DNA of 64,000 nucleotides from contig NW_026251730.1 in NCBI RefSeq assembly GCF_025024155.1, positions 310,001-374,000 on the forward strand, given 5' to 3'. This stretch comes from Gamsiella multidivaricata (taxonomy: Eukaryota; Mortierellomycota; Mortierellomycetes; Mortierellales; Mortierellaceae). Below, in pieces: positions 28,726 to 41,051 of this stretch (its first letter is position 1; every line of letters starts with the position of its first letter). Position numbers and translations under genes: made by a program. The notes beneath the pieces were generated by a model that saw only the letters and a program-made list of their open reading frames with translations, was not told the DNA's origin and did not search any database.

Positions 28726-31700
28726 ATGCTTCCTGCTCAGGATCTGGTCGCACTGGCCAGGCACGAGAACACAAATAATGAGCCCCCGACACAGGACAAG
28801 ATCTTCAATGTCCTCACAAGACGGCACCAGCTGGGGCTGCCTTACACCCGCATCGGCACTTCTACATTGATCGCCTTGAACCCAAACCAGGCCCTCAACA
28901 TCTACACCGAGGCCACTGGCCAGCAATATATCGATCAGGCAATGGGAAGTAGCAGTAACAGCAGCACCAATGCTCCCTCCATAACCGCCTCGACCTCCTC
29001 CCTCGAGCCACATGTGTATGAGTTGGCAAGCACGATCTACTACCACATGCGGAGAACCGAGCTGGACCAGGGCGTTGTTCTGAGGTACGCTCGGTGCAAA
29101 AGAGTTCCCTGTTCTCATTATGTTTCATCTGAATGCACTGGTCCTTTTTAGTTTGTTTGAACCTTGGAGAGCACCCAGGGGGGTGGGGGGACGGTGTCCT
29201 TTTTATTTGATTTGACGATATTCCTCAACCTTATTGTCAGGAAAACTAACATCGTCCTCCCTTTTTACCGGCGACCAGCGGTATCACCGGTTCTGGAAAG
29301 ACCACGTCCCAGCGCTATCTGGTCCAGCAACTGATCCGTCTTGGCACAAAGAGCAGCCAGACCTCAAAGATTGGGACCCAGGTCAGAGCCGCAACCGACA
29401 TCCTCGAGGCCTTTGGCAACTGTCCCTCAGACCATGGCCCGAATGCTTCCTGTCACTCCCTGTATCTGGAGCTTCAATTCAAGGCTCGAGGACGACTCTT
29501 TGGCGCAAAACTTCTTCCTTTCATGCTCAACCAAGACAAGGTTACCAATGCGCAGAGCCACTTGGGATCATTCCAGATTTTTTATTCTATGTTCAAGGAT
29601 GTCTCCAGCGAGGACCGGAGGCGACTTCGACTCGGCAACAACATCACGGACTATCCTTACCTGCCATATCGCCCTCACATGGAACACATGACCAACAACC
29701 GGGATCTCACACCAGCGTTTGCAGCAATGGGTTTCAAGCCAAAGGCAATCTCGCAGATCTGGCAATTACTTGCCGCTATTTTACACTTGGGCAGGATCGA
29801 TTTCATTGACTCTTCGGAAGGCCCGACGCTCATGGCGACCGTGCCGCGCCAGAAGCACATTTTTGACCTTGTAGCCGATCTGCTCGGCGTCGAAGAAGGT
29901 ATGGCTGACGGATTTACAATATCAGAAAAGGGGACGAACGATTCATTCTTTTTCCGTTACCCGCTATAAGAAACTAACAGTTTTTTTATTATTTTTTATT
30001 CCAATGCGCACTAGATGCGTTGCAACAGGCTCTTTCATACAAAAGAAAAATGATTTCAGGGGACATGTGCACGGTGATTCTTGACTCTGCTTCTGCCAAA
30101 AAGCAATGCGACAGCCTGGCCCGTGCACTCTATAGTCTGCTGTTCACCTACATGGTTGAGGCTATGAACACACAGATGTGTCGGCGACAGGAAGATCAAG
30201 TTTCATTCATTGGAATTCTGGATATGCCTGGATTTGACAGCCATTCGCCCACTGGATTCGAGAACTTTTGCACCAACTTTTGCAACGAGGCTCTCCAGGG
30301 ATTCCTGCAGCAAAAGCTTTTTATCGAGGATGTTCAGACCATGGCCACGGACGGTCTTCAGGTTTTCGAACCCCTCCTGAATGAGAAAAACCAGGAAACT
30401 ATCGACCTCCTCTGTGGACTCGACACTCTGACGGATGCATCCCCCAGAGGTTTAGTCCGCTTCCTTCATGACTCCACATTGAAGACAAGCAAACAATCCG
30501 GCGATGCAGAGTCAATCTCCATGCTCCCTGGATTGAACCGCACGTTCCAGTCCAACTCCTCGTTCATCAGTGGATCGACCTACGCATCGTCCTTTGGAAT
30601 CCGTCACTACACAGGAGATGTGCACTACAACCTGGAGTCATTCTTCATCAAGAACCAGGATATTCTATCGCCTGATTTTGTATCGTTGTTCCAGACATCC
30701 ACCAGCCCCTTCATGCTGCAAATGCTCGAGTCCAACCCAGCACTCGTGATGGAGAGCCATCCCCGATCCAAAGAAACGATTGTCAAAGCACAGCTGTCGA
30801 CAATGCCCATGCGTCAGCCAAGTGTTAGGAAGCCCAAGCAGGCACAGGTCCAAGCCAGGAGGAGAGGAAAGGCGCAGAACGAGGTCTCTACTGTCATCAA
30901 GCAGCTCCACTCGACCCTCAGGGATATCTGTACATCCCTGGATGGCACCCAGATCTATCAAGTCATTCACATTCGCCCCAACAACAGGATGATGGAGGGT
31001 CTTATCGAGTGTGACCCAGTCATAGTGCGTGCGCAGATCGAATCCTATCAACTGGCCATTCATGTGCAATCGAAGATGCAAGCCGAGTACTGTGTCTCCT
31101 TTGATCATGGATCGTTCCTGCAGCGATACCGAGTTCTCTTCGAGCGATGGGGTTTCAACATCGACCAAAATGCCTCGGATGTGGAGCGGTGCAGAGCCGC
31201 AGTTGGCCTGTTGAATTGGGAGATGCCATTGGATGGCGCTGTCGGGAATGAGTACGTCTGGATGTCGCTTTCTACGTGGAAGACGCTTGAAGATGGATGT
31301 ATGGCTATCGAGAAGACTGAAGGAGGGTCCTTGGCCTTTGAAGTCGATGCGGACGAGCAGCGTGAGTTTTCCAACCTGATGTTACCACCAGCAAAGGCAT
31401 ACCAGCGCCCGGGCGAGGAACTGAATGCCAATACCCAACTTTTATCAAGCAAGCGATCAAGTGCACAGTCAACCGCCTCTGACTACTCGGACGCATCGCA
31501 TGCCTCGAACACGTACCCGGCAGCCCAGTCCAGATTTGCTGGCTCCGATCAAAGATTCCAACACTTTGGTAACGATTCAGAGTCCCAATTCTTTGATAAC
31601 AAGACCGTTGGTACTCCAGGATCGGAGAGTGAGAGGTAAGCAGGGCTCCGATCATACTAGAATCGATATGAGAACAACAACGCAACCGACTATTTGGGTT

Positions 31701-34700
31701 TCGGCTATACTAACAACATGTCTGCCTCTATTCGATAGACAATTGATGTTCCAAGGACACGAAAAGGGTGAGTCGGAAATCAGGAGGAAGCCTACGTTGG
31801 CCCTCAATCGCACCAAAGCCGACGAGTCAGTGCAGCCTCCCAAAGCCAGGACAAAGACACGCCGCATTTGGGTTTCTTTTGTATGGCTGAACACGTTCTG
31901 GATCCCGTCATTCTGTCTTAGTCTGTGTGGAAGGATGAAGCGCCCAGATATCCAGATGGCATGGCGCGAGAAGGTCACTCTGTGCCTGATAGTCTTTTGG
32001 CTATCGGCAATCGTCATCTTCTTCATCATTGGTCTGCCCAAGGTGATCTGCCCAACGTTCAATGAGATGTACAATCCGGACCAGATCCAGTACCATACCA
32101 ATGAAGCGGACTTTTGGGTCTCGGTCCGGGGAACTGTGTACGATATCTCCAAGTTTGCTAGGAACGACCACTCAGGAACACATTCGGGCCAATACCCATC
32201 TTCACCACCCTACATGGCCAATATCGCTGGGCTCGATCTGACTCCTTTGTTCCCAGTGGATTTCCGCTGGGCGTGTCCCAATCTTGTTACCGCTCCCCTA
32301 CTGTTGCTCCCAAAGGACCCCATTCAAAATCTGGGAATGCCGATACATGGACCCTCGTCTACTAACGGGGATACTAGTCTTCCATGGTACAGCGATCCAG
32401 AGTTTTATCCGAACACTGCCTTGCCCAAGCTGAACACCATGAAGAAGGGGATGATCGCTATCAAGCCAGAGGACTTCACGAACCAAACGGGTCCCAACAC
32501 CTGGGCCATGATCCATGACAAGATTTATGACCTTACTACGTATATTGTGAACGCGAACCCACCCAGTGGATTCATCCCCGACCACACATTCCAGCCATTC
32601 CTCGACAAATCGGTCGTCGATCTCTTCATAAACAACCAGGGCACCGACATTACCAAGCAGTTCAAGCAGCTCCCCCAACAGCTGCAGGCTGATACATTCA
32701 CCTGTCTCGATCGAGCGTTCTATGCCGGCGTCCTGGACGAGCGCAATACCGTTAAGTGTCAATTCGGTAACTGGGTCCTGGTTGCAGCTTCCGCACTGAT
32801 GGGAGGAGTTATTTTGATCAAGTTTTTGGCTGCTCTGCAGTTGACCTCCAAGCGGGAACCCATCCACTACGACAAGTTCGTCATCTGTCAGGTCCCATGT
32901 TACACCGAGGGCGAAGACTCGCTCAAGAAGACTCTCCAGTCCCTTGCAGCACTGGAATACGACGACAAACGCAAGTTACTGCTAGTTATTGCGGATGGAA
33001 TGATTATTGGATCTGGAAATGAGCTGCCGACTCCCAAGATTGTGCTTGATGTCTTGGGCTGGCAGCCAACGGAGGGCGTCGAGGTCGAGCCAGTTACATA
33101 CAAAGCCCTGGGCCTCGGTGGTCAGCAGCTCAACGCCTGTAAGGTGTACTCGGGACTTTACGAGTTCGAGGGACACCTGGTTCCGTACCTGGTTGTCGTC
33201 AAGGTCGGCATGCCCAACGAGACGAGCAAACCCGGAAACCGTGGAAAGCGCGACTCCCAGTTGATTTTGATGAACTTCTTGAACAGTATCCACACTGGCA
33301 AGAAGATGTGTCCTCTCGAGCTGGAGATGTATCACCATATGAAGTATGTCATCGGAGTTCACCCGAATCTCTACGAGGTAAGTCTTTGGAGAGAAAGAGA
33401 GAGAGAGAAAAAAAAGAGAGAGAGAGAGAGGAGAATGCTTTTCTCCTTCGCGATAAAGATATGACTAGTTACTGACTGATGTCCCGGATATTCGTTGCTT
33501 CTCGATTTCTTCTTCTAGTACATCCTGCAAGTTGATGCCGATACAGAGGTCATGCCTGATTCGCTGAACCGACTTGTCGCATGCATGGTTGCCGATTCCA
33601 AGGTCATTGGACTCTGCGGAGAGACCCAGGTTGCAAACGAGGATAATTCTTTCACGACCATGATCCAGGTCTACGAGTACTACATCTCTCATCACCTAGC
33701 AAAGTCGTTCGAGTCCCTGTTTGGAAGCGTCACCTGTTTGCCTGGTTGTTTCTCCATGTACCGTATCTTGACCGTCGCCGGAAAGCCCTTGATCGTGTCG
33801 AACAACATCTTGCGCGATTACAGCCACAACGATGTTGATACGCTCCACAAACGCAACTTGCTGTCTCTGGGTGAGGATCGGTACCTGACGACGTTGATGA
33901 TGAAGTACTTTCCTGGATACAAGCTCAAGTTCACGCCGGACGCCACCTGTAAGACTGTTGCCCCCGACAGATGGAGGGTGCTCTTGTCTCAGCGTCGTCG
34001 CTGGATCAACTCTACTATCCACAACCTGGGCGAGTTGATGGTGCTCTCTGAACTCTGCGGATTCTGTTGCTTCTCGATGCGCTTCATTGTCTTTATTGAT
34101 CTTTTGGGAACGTTGATCCTTCCTGCCTCGTTCGTCTACCTGGTTTACCTAATCGTTGTGGTCGCTACCCATTTACAGCCTCTGCCGATCGTAGCCGTGG
34201 CGATCTTGGCTGCCGTGTATGGTCTACAGGCCCTCATTTTCATACTCAAAGGTGCTTGGCAACATATCGGATGGATGATCATTTACATCATTGCGATGCC
34301 CTTCTTCTCGGTGTTTATTCCTCTGTACTCGTTCTGGCACTTTGACGACTTTTCCTGGGGTAACACTCGTCAGGTGGTTGGAGCAGATGGCAAGAAGACG
34401 GTTATGGCTGCCGACGCTCAGACGCGCTTCGATCCCAATTCCATCCCGCTCAAGAGTATGGAGGCCTTTGAGGCTGAGAGGATGATGCAGTTGGAAGGAA
34501 GCGGCTACTATAACACACATGATGGATCGGGCTCAGTGGTGGGCAGCAGCTACCAGGACGAGACGGGATCGACGATCATGCACTCACGATACGACCACTC
34601 GACCTTACTTGGTAACGGCATTCAATCGAACCAGTACAGCAGACTGGACTCTCTTCACGGACGGTCGCCTTCGCCTTACTTTGACCACGACGGCAGCAAG

Positions 34701-35666
34701 AGTGTGATCTCTGGTTTTGGCGGTGATGAATTGGCGCACGACTACTATCGGGACTCGAACGCGATCGATCTCCGATCTGGACGCCAATCTCGCCTGCCTT
34801 CGCAGACTCCCACAGGCTATATTTCCGCCACTGCAGGGGGACACCTTCGCTCGGCCTCACCTTCGCCTGCACAGTTCTATGCCGAACAGCAACAAGGGCC
34901 TGGTCTTGGACCGTTTATGGACTCACAGGGAATGCTCATGCCTGGACAACGAAGCCCATACGTGTCACAGCACCAACCACAGCAGCGTGCGCCCGGCGAC
35001 ATGATCGAAATGAATCAATTTGCGGCACCAATCGGCCTCGGAGTCGCAAACATCGGTATGGGAACCCCAGTCATGAGCTCACCAGGCCTGGTAGCTGTAC
35101 CTATGATGGGATCTCCTCAACTGCAACAGCAGCAACTGTATAACGCACATTTGGAGCAACAGCTTCAACAGCAACAAATGCAGCTCCAGCAGCAGCAGCA
35201 ACAGCTTTTGGCGCAACAACAACCCCTTGGGATGTCGACCCCGATGATGATGGGTATGGGCTCTCCAATGCAGCCACCATCGCACCAGCTTGGCGGCTTC
35301 CCTGTGACGACAATGGGATCTCCACTGCTGAGCACAAATCAGCTGCATATGATGGGCTCCCCTGCGCTGTCGACGATGTCCTCGCCCCGTAGCGGTTCAG
35401 TTGTTACGGGAGCAAGTGGTGGAGCTGGAGCTGGAGCTGGAGCTGGAACTGGAACTGGACCGACGGATGCGGAGCTGGTGAGCAAGATCCATGAGCTACT
35501 CCAGGGCGTGGATCTGATGACGGTTACGAAGAAGAAGATCCGACAGCAGCTGGAGGGTGTTTATGGAATCGACTTGACACTTAGGAGGGATTTTATTAGC
35601 AGAGCGATTGATGTGGAGCTGCAGGATCTTAACACGGCCTCGTTGACGTCGACACCTCCGTTGTAA
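28726..35666 (+). CDS. Chitin synthase with N-terminal myosin-like motor domain
   Basis: Exons 28726-29084, 29279-29898, 30015-31635, 31739-33377 and 33519-35666 join to 2,128 residues. The motor domain has a P-loop GITGSGKT (about 121-128) and a switch-II-like DMPGFD followed by [12 protein letters not shown]. Membrane helices and a cytochrome-b5-like block ([15 protein letters not shown]) lead to the GT2 chitin synthase domain, which keeps [14 protein letters not shown] (about 1532) and QRRRW (about 1571). Further membrane spans are followed by a disordered Gln-rich tail and a C-terminal DEK_C-type domain (last 55 residues). It makes wall chitin from UDP-GlcNAc at the plasma membrane; the motor is thought to tether or deliver it along actin. 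It belongs to the fungal class V/VII group. The intron before exon 5 holds a GA-rich run. Confidence 0.95.
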
Positions 35667-35671
35667 AAAAA

Positions 35672-35674
<3 letters not shown>

Positions 35675-35703
<29 letters not shown>
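35675..35703. repeat. (ATC)n microsatellite
   Basis: Nine to ten ATC triplets follow an A run just after the chitin synthase stop codon, in its likely 3' untranslated region. Confidence 0.9.
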
Positions 35704-36398
35704 TTCTCTACTTTGTATCTACATTTTGCATAATAAAAGGACGAGTTCAGCATACAACGAGCGATTTGATCGTGAATGGCATGGGTGCATGGATGCATGG
35801 GTACATGGGTGAAGCAAAAAATTAAAGATGGTTCGACGCGTCTTGGGAGGTTCGCGGATCGCGGGAAGGAAGGTCCCTCCCCCTTTTGTCCCAGATGTGC
35901 GCTGTATGCGTTGTGTTCCTGAGGAACGTTGTACTTGGAAATACGGTTCATAAGGGCTCTCTCTGTACGCCACCATTTTTAGTTCGCTGCTCTCCGTGTT
36001 CCCATCCCTCCCCCCGCCTCCCCCCCAGTGGCGGACGCCAATTGGTCTTTTGCAGCGCACTTACGGGGAACAGCACCTGAATCGAAATAGTCGGGTGTGC
36101 AGTGCAGACTGCAGAGTATGGCGTGGAGAAGATCACATCATCTGGTGAGAGTATAAGAGCGTTCTACCGCCTTCTTCATCATCTTTCCATCTTCATCCCT
36201 CTCCCATCTGACTCTTCCCCCCTCTCCCTCTTGCCCCTTCCCCGCTGTTTGCTGCTTGCTTGCACATTTGTCCCATCAAGTGTGCACCTAGCTGACTCGT
36301 CGTTCTTCTGTACTCTGGCCCTGACCTGATTCTTCCCCTCGCCTTCCTCTACTCCCGATCCACCTCTCCATCCCGGTCCCCCTTCGCTCCCCAAGCCC
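35704..36398. other. Intergenic region and promoter of the KH-domain gene
   Basis: A TATA-like GTATAAGAG lies at 36151-36159 and is followed by a C/T-rich leader up to the ATG at 36399. No gene is seen. Confidence 0.5.
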
Positions 36399-39300
36399 AT
36401 GCACTCTCACAACATGCACCCTGACAACTCTCTCCACGCCTCCGAGGCACCAGCCTCTGCTGCCGCAAAGATGCAGATGCTGCACCAGGCTCAAGCCCAA
36501 GACGAATCCGCCGCTGCCTCTGCCGCTGCCGCGACTGCCGCCGCCGCCGCCTCTGCTGCCCTAACTGACGACGAACCCCTGCCCGAGCCCGCATTGATCA
36601 AGCAGTCGACCCCTCGTAAGGCCCAGGGTCTCGATCTCGATTCGATCTCCATGTTCCCCTCTCTCGGTTCCTCCTCTGCCCGTCCAGCTGCCACGACCTC
36701 CACCTGGGGTGCTGGTCCTTCTTCGCGCGTCAAGTCTGCGGCCGGTAGCAAATTGGGTGCCGTCGGTGATCAGCGTCGCTCGCCCGCTACAGCTGCCGGT
36801 GCCTCTGCGTCGACGCCCCCACGTATTTCGAGCTCGGGTAATATTCAGGAACGTATGCAGATCCCCACGGTTCAGATCCCTAGTTTTGGAAAGGCCAATG
36901 TCGGTGATATCGTCAAGACCGCCATGGCTTCGTCCGGGGCCCGCATCGAATCGACCAAGTCCCAGGCTACTGGTTTGACGACCTTCTTGATCTCTGGAAG
37001 ACCCGATGCTGTTGCCAAGGCCCGCCGCGATCTTCGATCCAGCTTTGCCAAGAAGGTGCGTGAAATGATGCCTTTTTTGTTGAAAAGGAAAAAAAAAAAA
37101 AAAAGGAAAAAAGAAGTCCGGGAAATGCTATGGTATTCTGACATCCAGATCGTATTGTCGAAAAGACATCATCGAGTTGTTTGTTATGATCGCTATATTT
37201 ATGCTGTGGGAGGATTGATGATATAAATGAAAATAGGGGAACCTGTGTCTTTTTTCTACTAGATACTAACCCTCCAAGTTTCTTCTAATTACTTCTATCC
37301 AGGAAACTATCAAATACCCTGTCCCAGCGTCTGCCTGTGCTCATATTCTCGGTTCCAAGGGTCGTACATTGCAGGGTATCCAGAGTAAGACCGGCGTCAG
37401 AATCGAGGTTCCTCGCCGTGAGCACCAGGAGACTACCTTTGAACCCGCAAATGCCAACGAGGACGACTTGGATGCTGAGGAGGAAACGGTGTCGATTGAT
37501 ATCGAGGGTGATGTTGAGAGCATCAAGGCCGCCAAGGAAGAGATTGACGCCATTGTCAGCAAGGTAAAGACAATATACATTGGCACACTTTGTTGAAATG
37601 ACCAAAAATCACCCACACCCCGTACTGACATTACTCATCTTGCGTTAATTCAGGTCTGCCGCATCAACTACCGTTTGACCACTGTTCCTCCTGCGTACTA
37701 TCCCTTCATCGCTGGCGCCCGCAACGCTAATGTCCAGGCGATCCAGCAGGAGACCAACACCAGGATCAACATGCCCTTCCACGTCTCAACTCAGGATGAT
37801 GATGACGAGGAGGAGACCAAGGACGTTGCCATCGTCATCCAGGGTGATCGCAAGAACATTCGCAAGGCGATTGAGTTGATCGAGAATAACTATCGGGACG
37901 TCGAGCACTCCACCCGCACCATGACCATCAACATCCCCAAGCGTCAGCATCGCTTCTTGGTCGGAACAAAGGGTGTGCACATCAACGAGATCCATGCCGC
38001 TACTGGATGCACGATCGAGATCCCCCCTGTTGACTCCTCCTCAGATTCGATTGTTGTTCGTGGACCCGAGTCGGAATTGATCTCTGCCTTGACCTTAATC
38101 ATGGAAAAGGCCAACAGCTCTGTGGTCGAGGTGGTCGATGTCGCCGCTGCCCACAAGGGTGGCAAGGCCGATCATGCTCGCCACGTCACCAGGTATTTGA
38201 GTGCCCGCAGCAGGCTGCGAAAGATTGAGCAAGAGCACGAGAATGTCCAGATCAGCATCCCCAGGTCCGAAGGTCAAAGCTCTGTAACGATTGAGGTCGT
38301 TGCCAAGGCGCGTTCGGAGGCCGAGGCTGCACGCCAGAAGGTCCTTGACGCTGTCAAGGCCATGAGTCCTGCTCTCTTTGATGTTGTCCACGTTGAGCCC
38401 CTTCTCCACCGCCACATTGTCGGCCGCAAGGGCCAAAATATCAACCGCATCCGTGAGGCCCATGGTGTCGAGGTCATTGTCCCTGATGCCCAGAGTGACT
38501 CGCCCGAGATTGTCTTGGTTTACGAGATCACATCGGACGCGGATCTCAAGGACTCTGCCAAGATTCGCGCCGCCCTGGAAGCGGTCAAGCAGGAGGTCGA
38601 CAAGCTTGCGAACGACGCTACCGACTTTTCCACCAAGATTTTGACTGTTCCTGCCCGTCTGCACCGTAACATCATCGGTACCAAGGGGTCAACTTTGAAC
38701 GCTATCATGGGTCTGGAGCCCGCCACATCCGTCCGTTTGGGACTTCCACGCGCTGGATCTGCTGACGACGCTAAGAAGCCTGCCCTGACCGAGGACTCGA
38801 TCGTTATCAAGGGACCCAAGGATGAGGTCGAACGAGTCGCCCGCGAGATCTTGGCTTTGGCCGAGGAGGCCAAGCACCAGCAGATCATGAACGGTTACAC
38901 TGTCAACTTTGATATCCCCGCCACCGCCTCGCCCCATGTGATCGGAAAGGGAGGCGCCAACATCAGCAGACTGACGGAGCAGTTCCAGGTCAAGTTTGAT
39001 TTGAACGACCGTGCCAGTGGTGCTGACGAGAAGAGCAAGAAGTCTGGCCACGAGATGATGGAGGTCACGATTCAGGGAGTCAAGAAGAACGTCGAGGCCG
39101 CCAAGGAGACGATCCTAAAGATGGTCGAGCAGATTGCTGATGCCACTGTTGCGAAACTCAACATCCCTGTCGAGCACCACAGTGCATTGATCGGTGCCAG
39201 GGGTCACTATGTCCGCCGTTTGGAGGAGAAGTACGGGGTCAGGATTCAGTTCCCCAAGGCTGCAGAGTTGGAGGACGATGAGGACAAGTCCAAGTTGAAC

Positions 39301-40662
39301 GTAGTCATGGTCAGTGGTGGAAAGAAGGGCGTCCAGGGCGCCAAGGAGGAGCTCCTCGAGTTGCTGGATTATGAAAAGGAGAACAACAACACGCTGGAGA
39401 TGGTGGTTGAGCCCAAGATGCTCCCACACATTGTCGGTCGCAGTGGTGCGAAGATCAACGAGATCCAGGAGGCCTCCCAGACCCGGATTGACATCCGTCG
39501 CTCGGGCGAGACCGAGGAGAAGCGCGAGGTCCGCTTGGTGATCAGTGGACCGAAGGCCGGATTGAAGAAGGCTCAGAAGGCGATCCAGGAGATTGTCGAC
39601 GCACAAAAATCCCAGGTCGAGGAGTTGGTTCATATCGACAACAAGCACCACAAGGTTCTGATCGGTCAAGGCGGATCGACTTTGCGCGAGATCATTGCCA
39701 AGGCCGGCGGGCCCGCCGAGATGTCGGCTCAGGCGTCGTTGGTCAAGTTCCAGAACAACAACAACGCTGTCCTCCTGAAGGGCGACAAGACTGTTGTAGA
39801 GAAGATCAAGGCCGAGATGCTGGCGATGGTTGCAGAGCAAGACAACTGGACCACGTTGACGATCAGCATCCCTGCGGCCCAGCACCGCCAGATCATCGGA
39901 CCTCAGTTCTCGAACGTCAAGGAGATCGAAAACCGCCACAATGTCCGCATCCAGTTCCCCAACAACAAGAACAAGAAGGAGGGTGGCAAGGATGCTGCTG
40001 CCACTGATTCTTCTGCGGAGGCGATTGCTGCCAATGACTGTGTGACGATCAAGGGTCTCCGTGAGAACTGCGAGAAGGCCAAGGTCGATCTGGAGGCGAA
40101 GATCAAGAATTCTGCCAGCCGTTCGTTCACGATCCCTAAGCGCTACCGTCAGGCTGTCTTTGGCGATGGTGTTTGGAAGATCCGCAACGAGTTCAATGTT
40201 GTTGTCCAAGTTCCTCGCGGCGAGGGCGGTCGTGGTGCCGGTGGTGCTGGCAAGCGCATTGATGCCGACGACGAGAACGTGACGCACGGCATCACGGACG
40301 GTCTCTCCTGGGAGTTGTACGATGTTTCGGGTGCAGCCGATGAGGAGGGTGATGCGCAGTACACGGTGCAGCTCCAGGGAACGGACGCTGCGTGCGAGGC
40401 CGTGGAGAAGCACCTTCAGGGCCTGTTGAACAAGGCTCGCGCTTCGACGCATGTGCTCAAGATCCGTGTGCCGACGACTTTCCACGGATTGATTATTGGA
40501 TCTGGTGGTAACAACATCAAGCAGATCGAGGCCGAGTCGGGCACGTCGACGAAGATTGCGAGGGGCGAGGAGCTGATTACGATTAGCGGACCGAAGGAGG
40601 GTGTCGAGAAGGCTAAGCAGGCGATCGTGCGTATTGTCAACACTTCGGACAAGCGCGCGTAA
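36399..40662 (+). CDS. SCP160: Multi-KH RNA-binding protein, Scp160/vigilin family
   Basis: Three exons, 36399-37055, 37303-37563 and 37654-40662, join in phase 0 to 1,308 residues. After an Ala-rich disordered N-terminus come about a dozen consecutive KH domains. GxxG loops are visible as ILGSKG, LVGTKG, IVGRKG, IIGTKG, VIGKGG, LIGARG, IVGRSG, LIGQGG and IIGSGG. At least two further repeats have degenerate loops (IIGPQF and VFGDGV). This matches vigilin/Scp160, an ER- and polysome-associated protein that binds mRNAs and affects translation efficiency and ploidy. Introns are confined to the first quarter. Codon use is strongly biased to C-ending codons, consistent with high expression. Confidence 0.93.
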
Positions 40663-41051
40663 AGAAGACGGACGAAGGAGCGGATGGCAGTGTTTGGTTT
40701 TGAAACAACTATTTTCTTGTGTAGATAGCCTCGCCATTGTAAATATAATTTGTTTGTATACAACACGAGCGGGGCAATGAAGGGCCGCCAGGTCCTTGAG
40801 GCTGTACAGATGACGCAAGGATTGTTTGTCTAGCGGTAGACCTTCTGGCGATGCTGTGAAGGTGGCCGTGGAGAGAGAGCATCAGAGAGATTGGATGCGA
40901 TTGATCTTCTTAGAACTGCCCCGTGGGGCCGTTTATTGAATCCCAGGCCTGCGCCGCAGCAGAGCCGAGGGGGCTGTGCTTTCCACTGAAACTTTAATAT
41001 GAAATGTGGTCATCACCATCTCCATCACACTCCTCGGCTCCTCCATGCACA
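40663..41051. other. Intergenic region between the KH gene and an F-box gene
   Basis: It holds the 3' end of the KH gene and the promoter of the next plus-strand gene. I see no further gene or tRNA. Confidence 0.5.

Noticed and set aside
38095..40818. Long minus-strand ORFs (189 and 567 codons) opposite the KH-domain gene
   Set aside because: They arise from the strong third-position C/G bias of the plus-strand gene; the plus strand carries the unmistakable GxxG repeats.
40800..40870. Short segment resembling a tRNA D-arm (TCTAGCGGTAGA)
   Set aside because: No matching acceptor stem or T-loop could be found around it.
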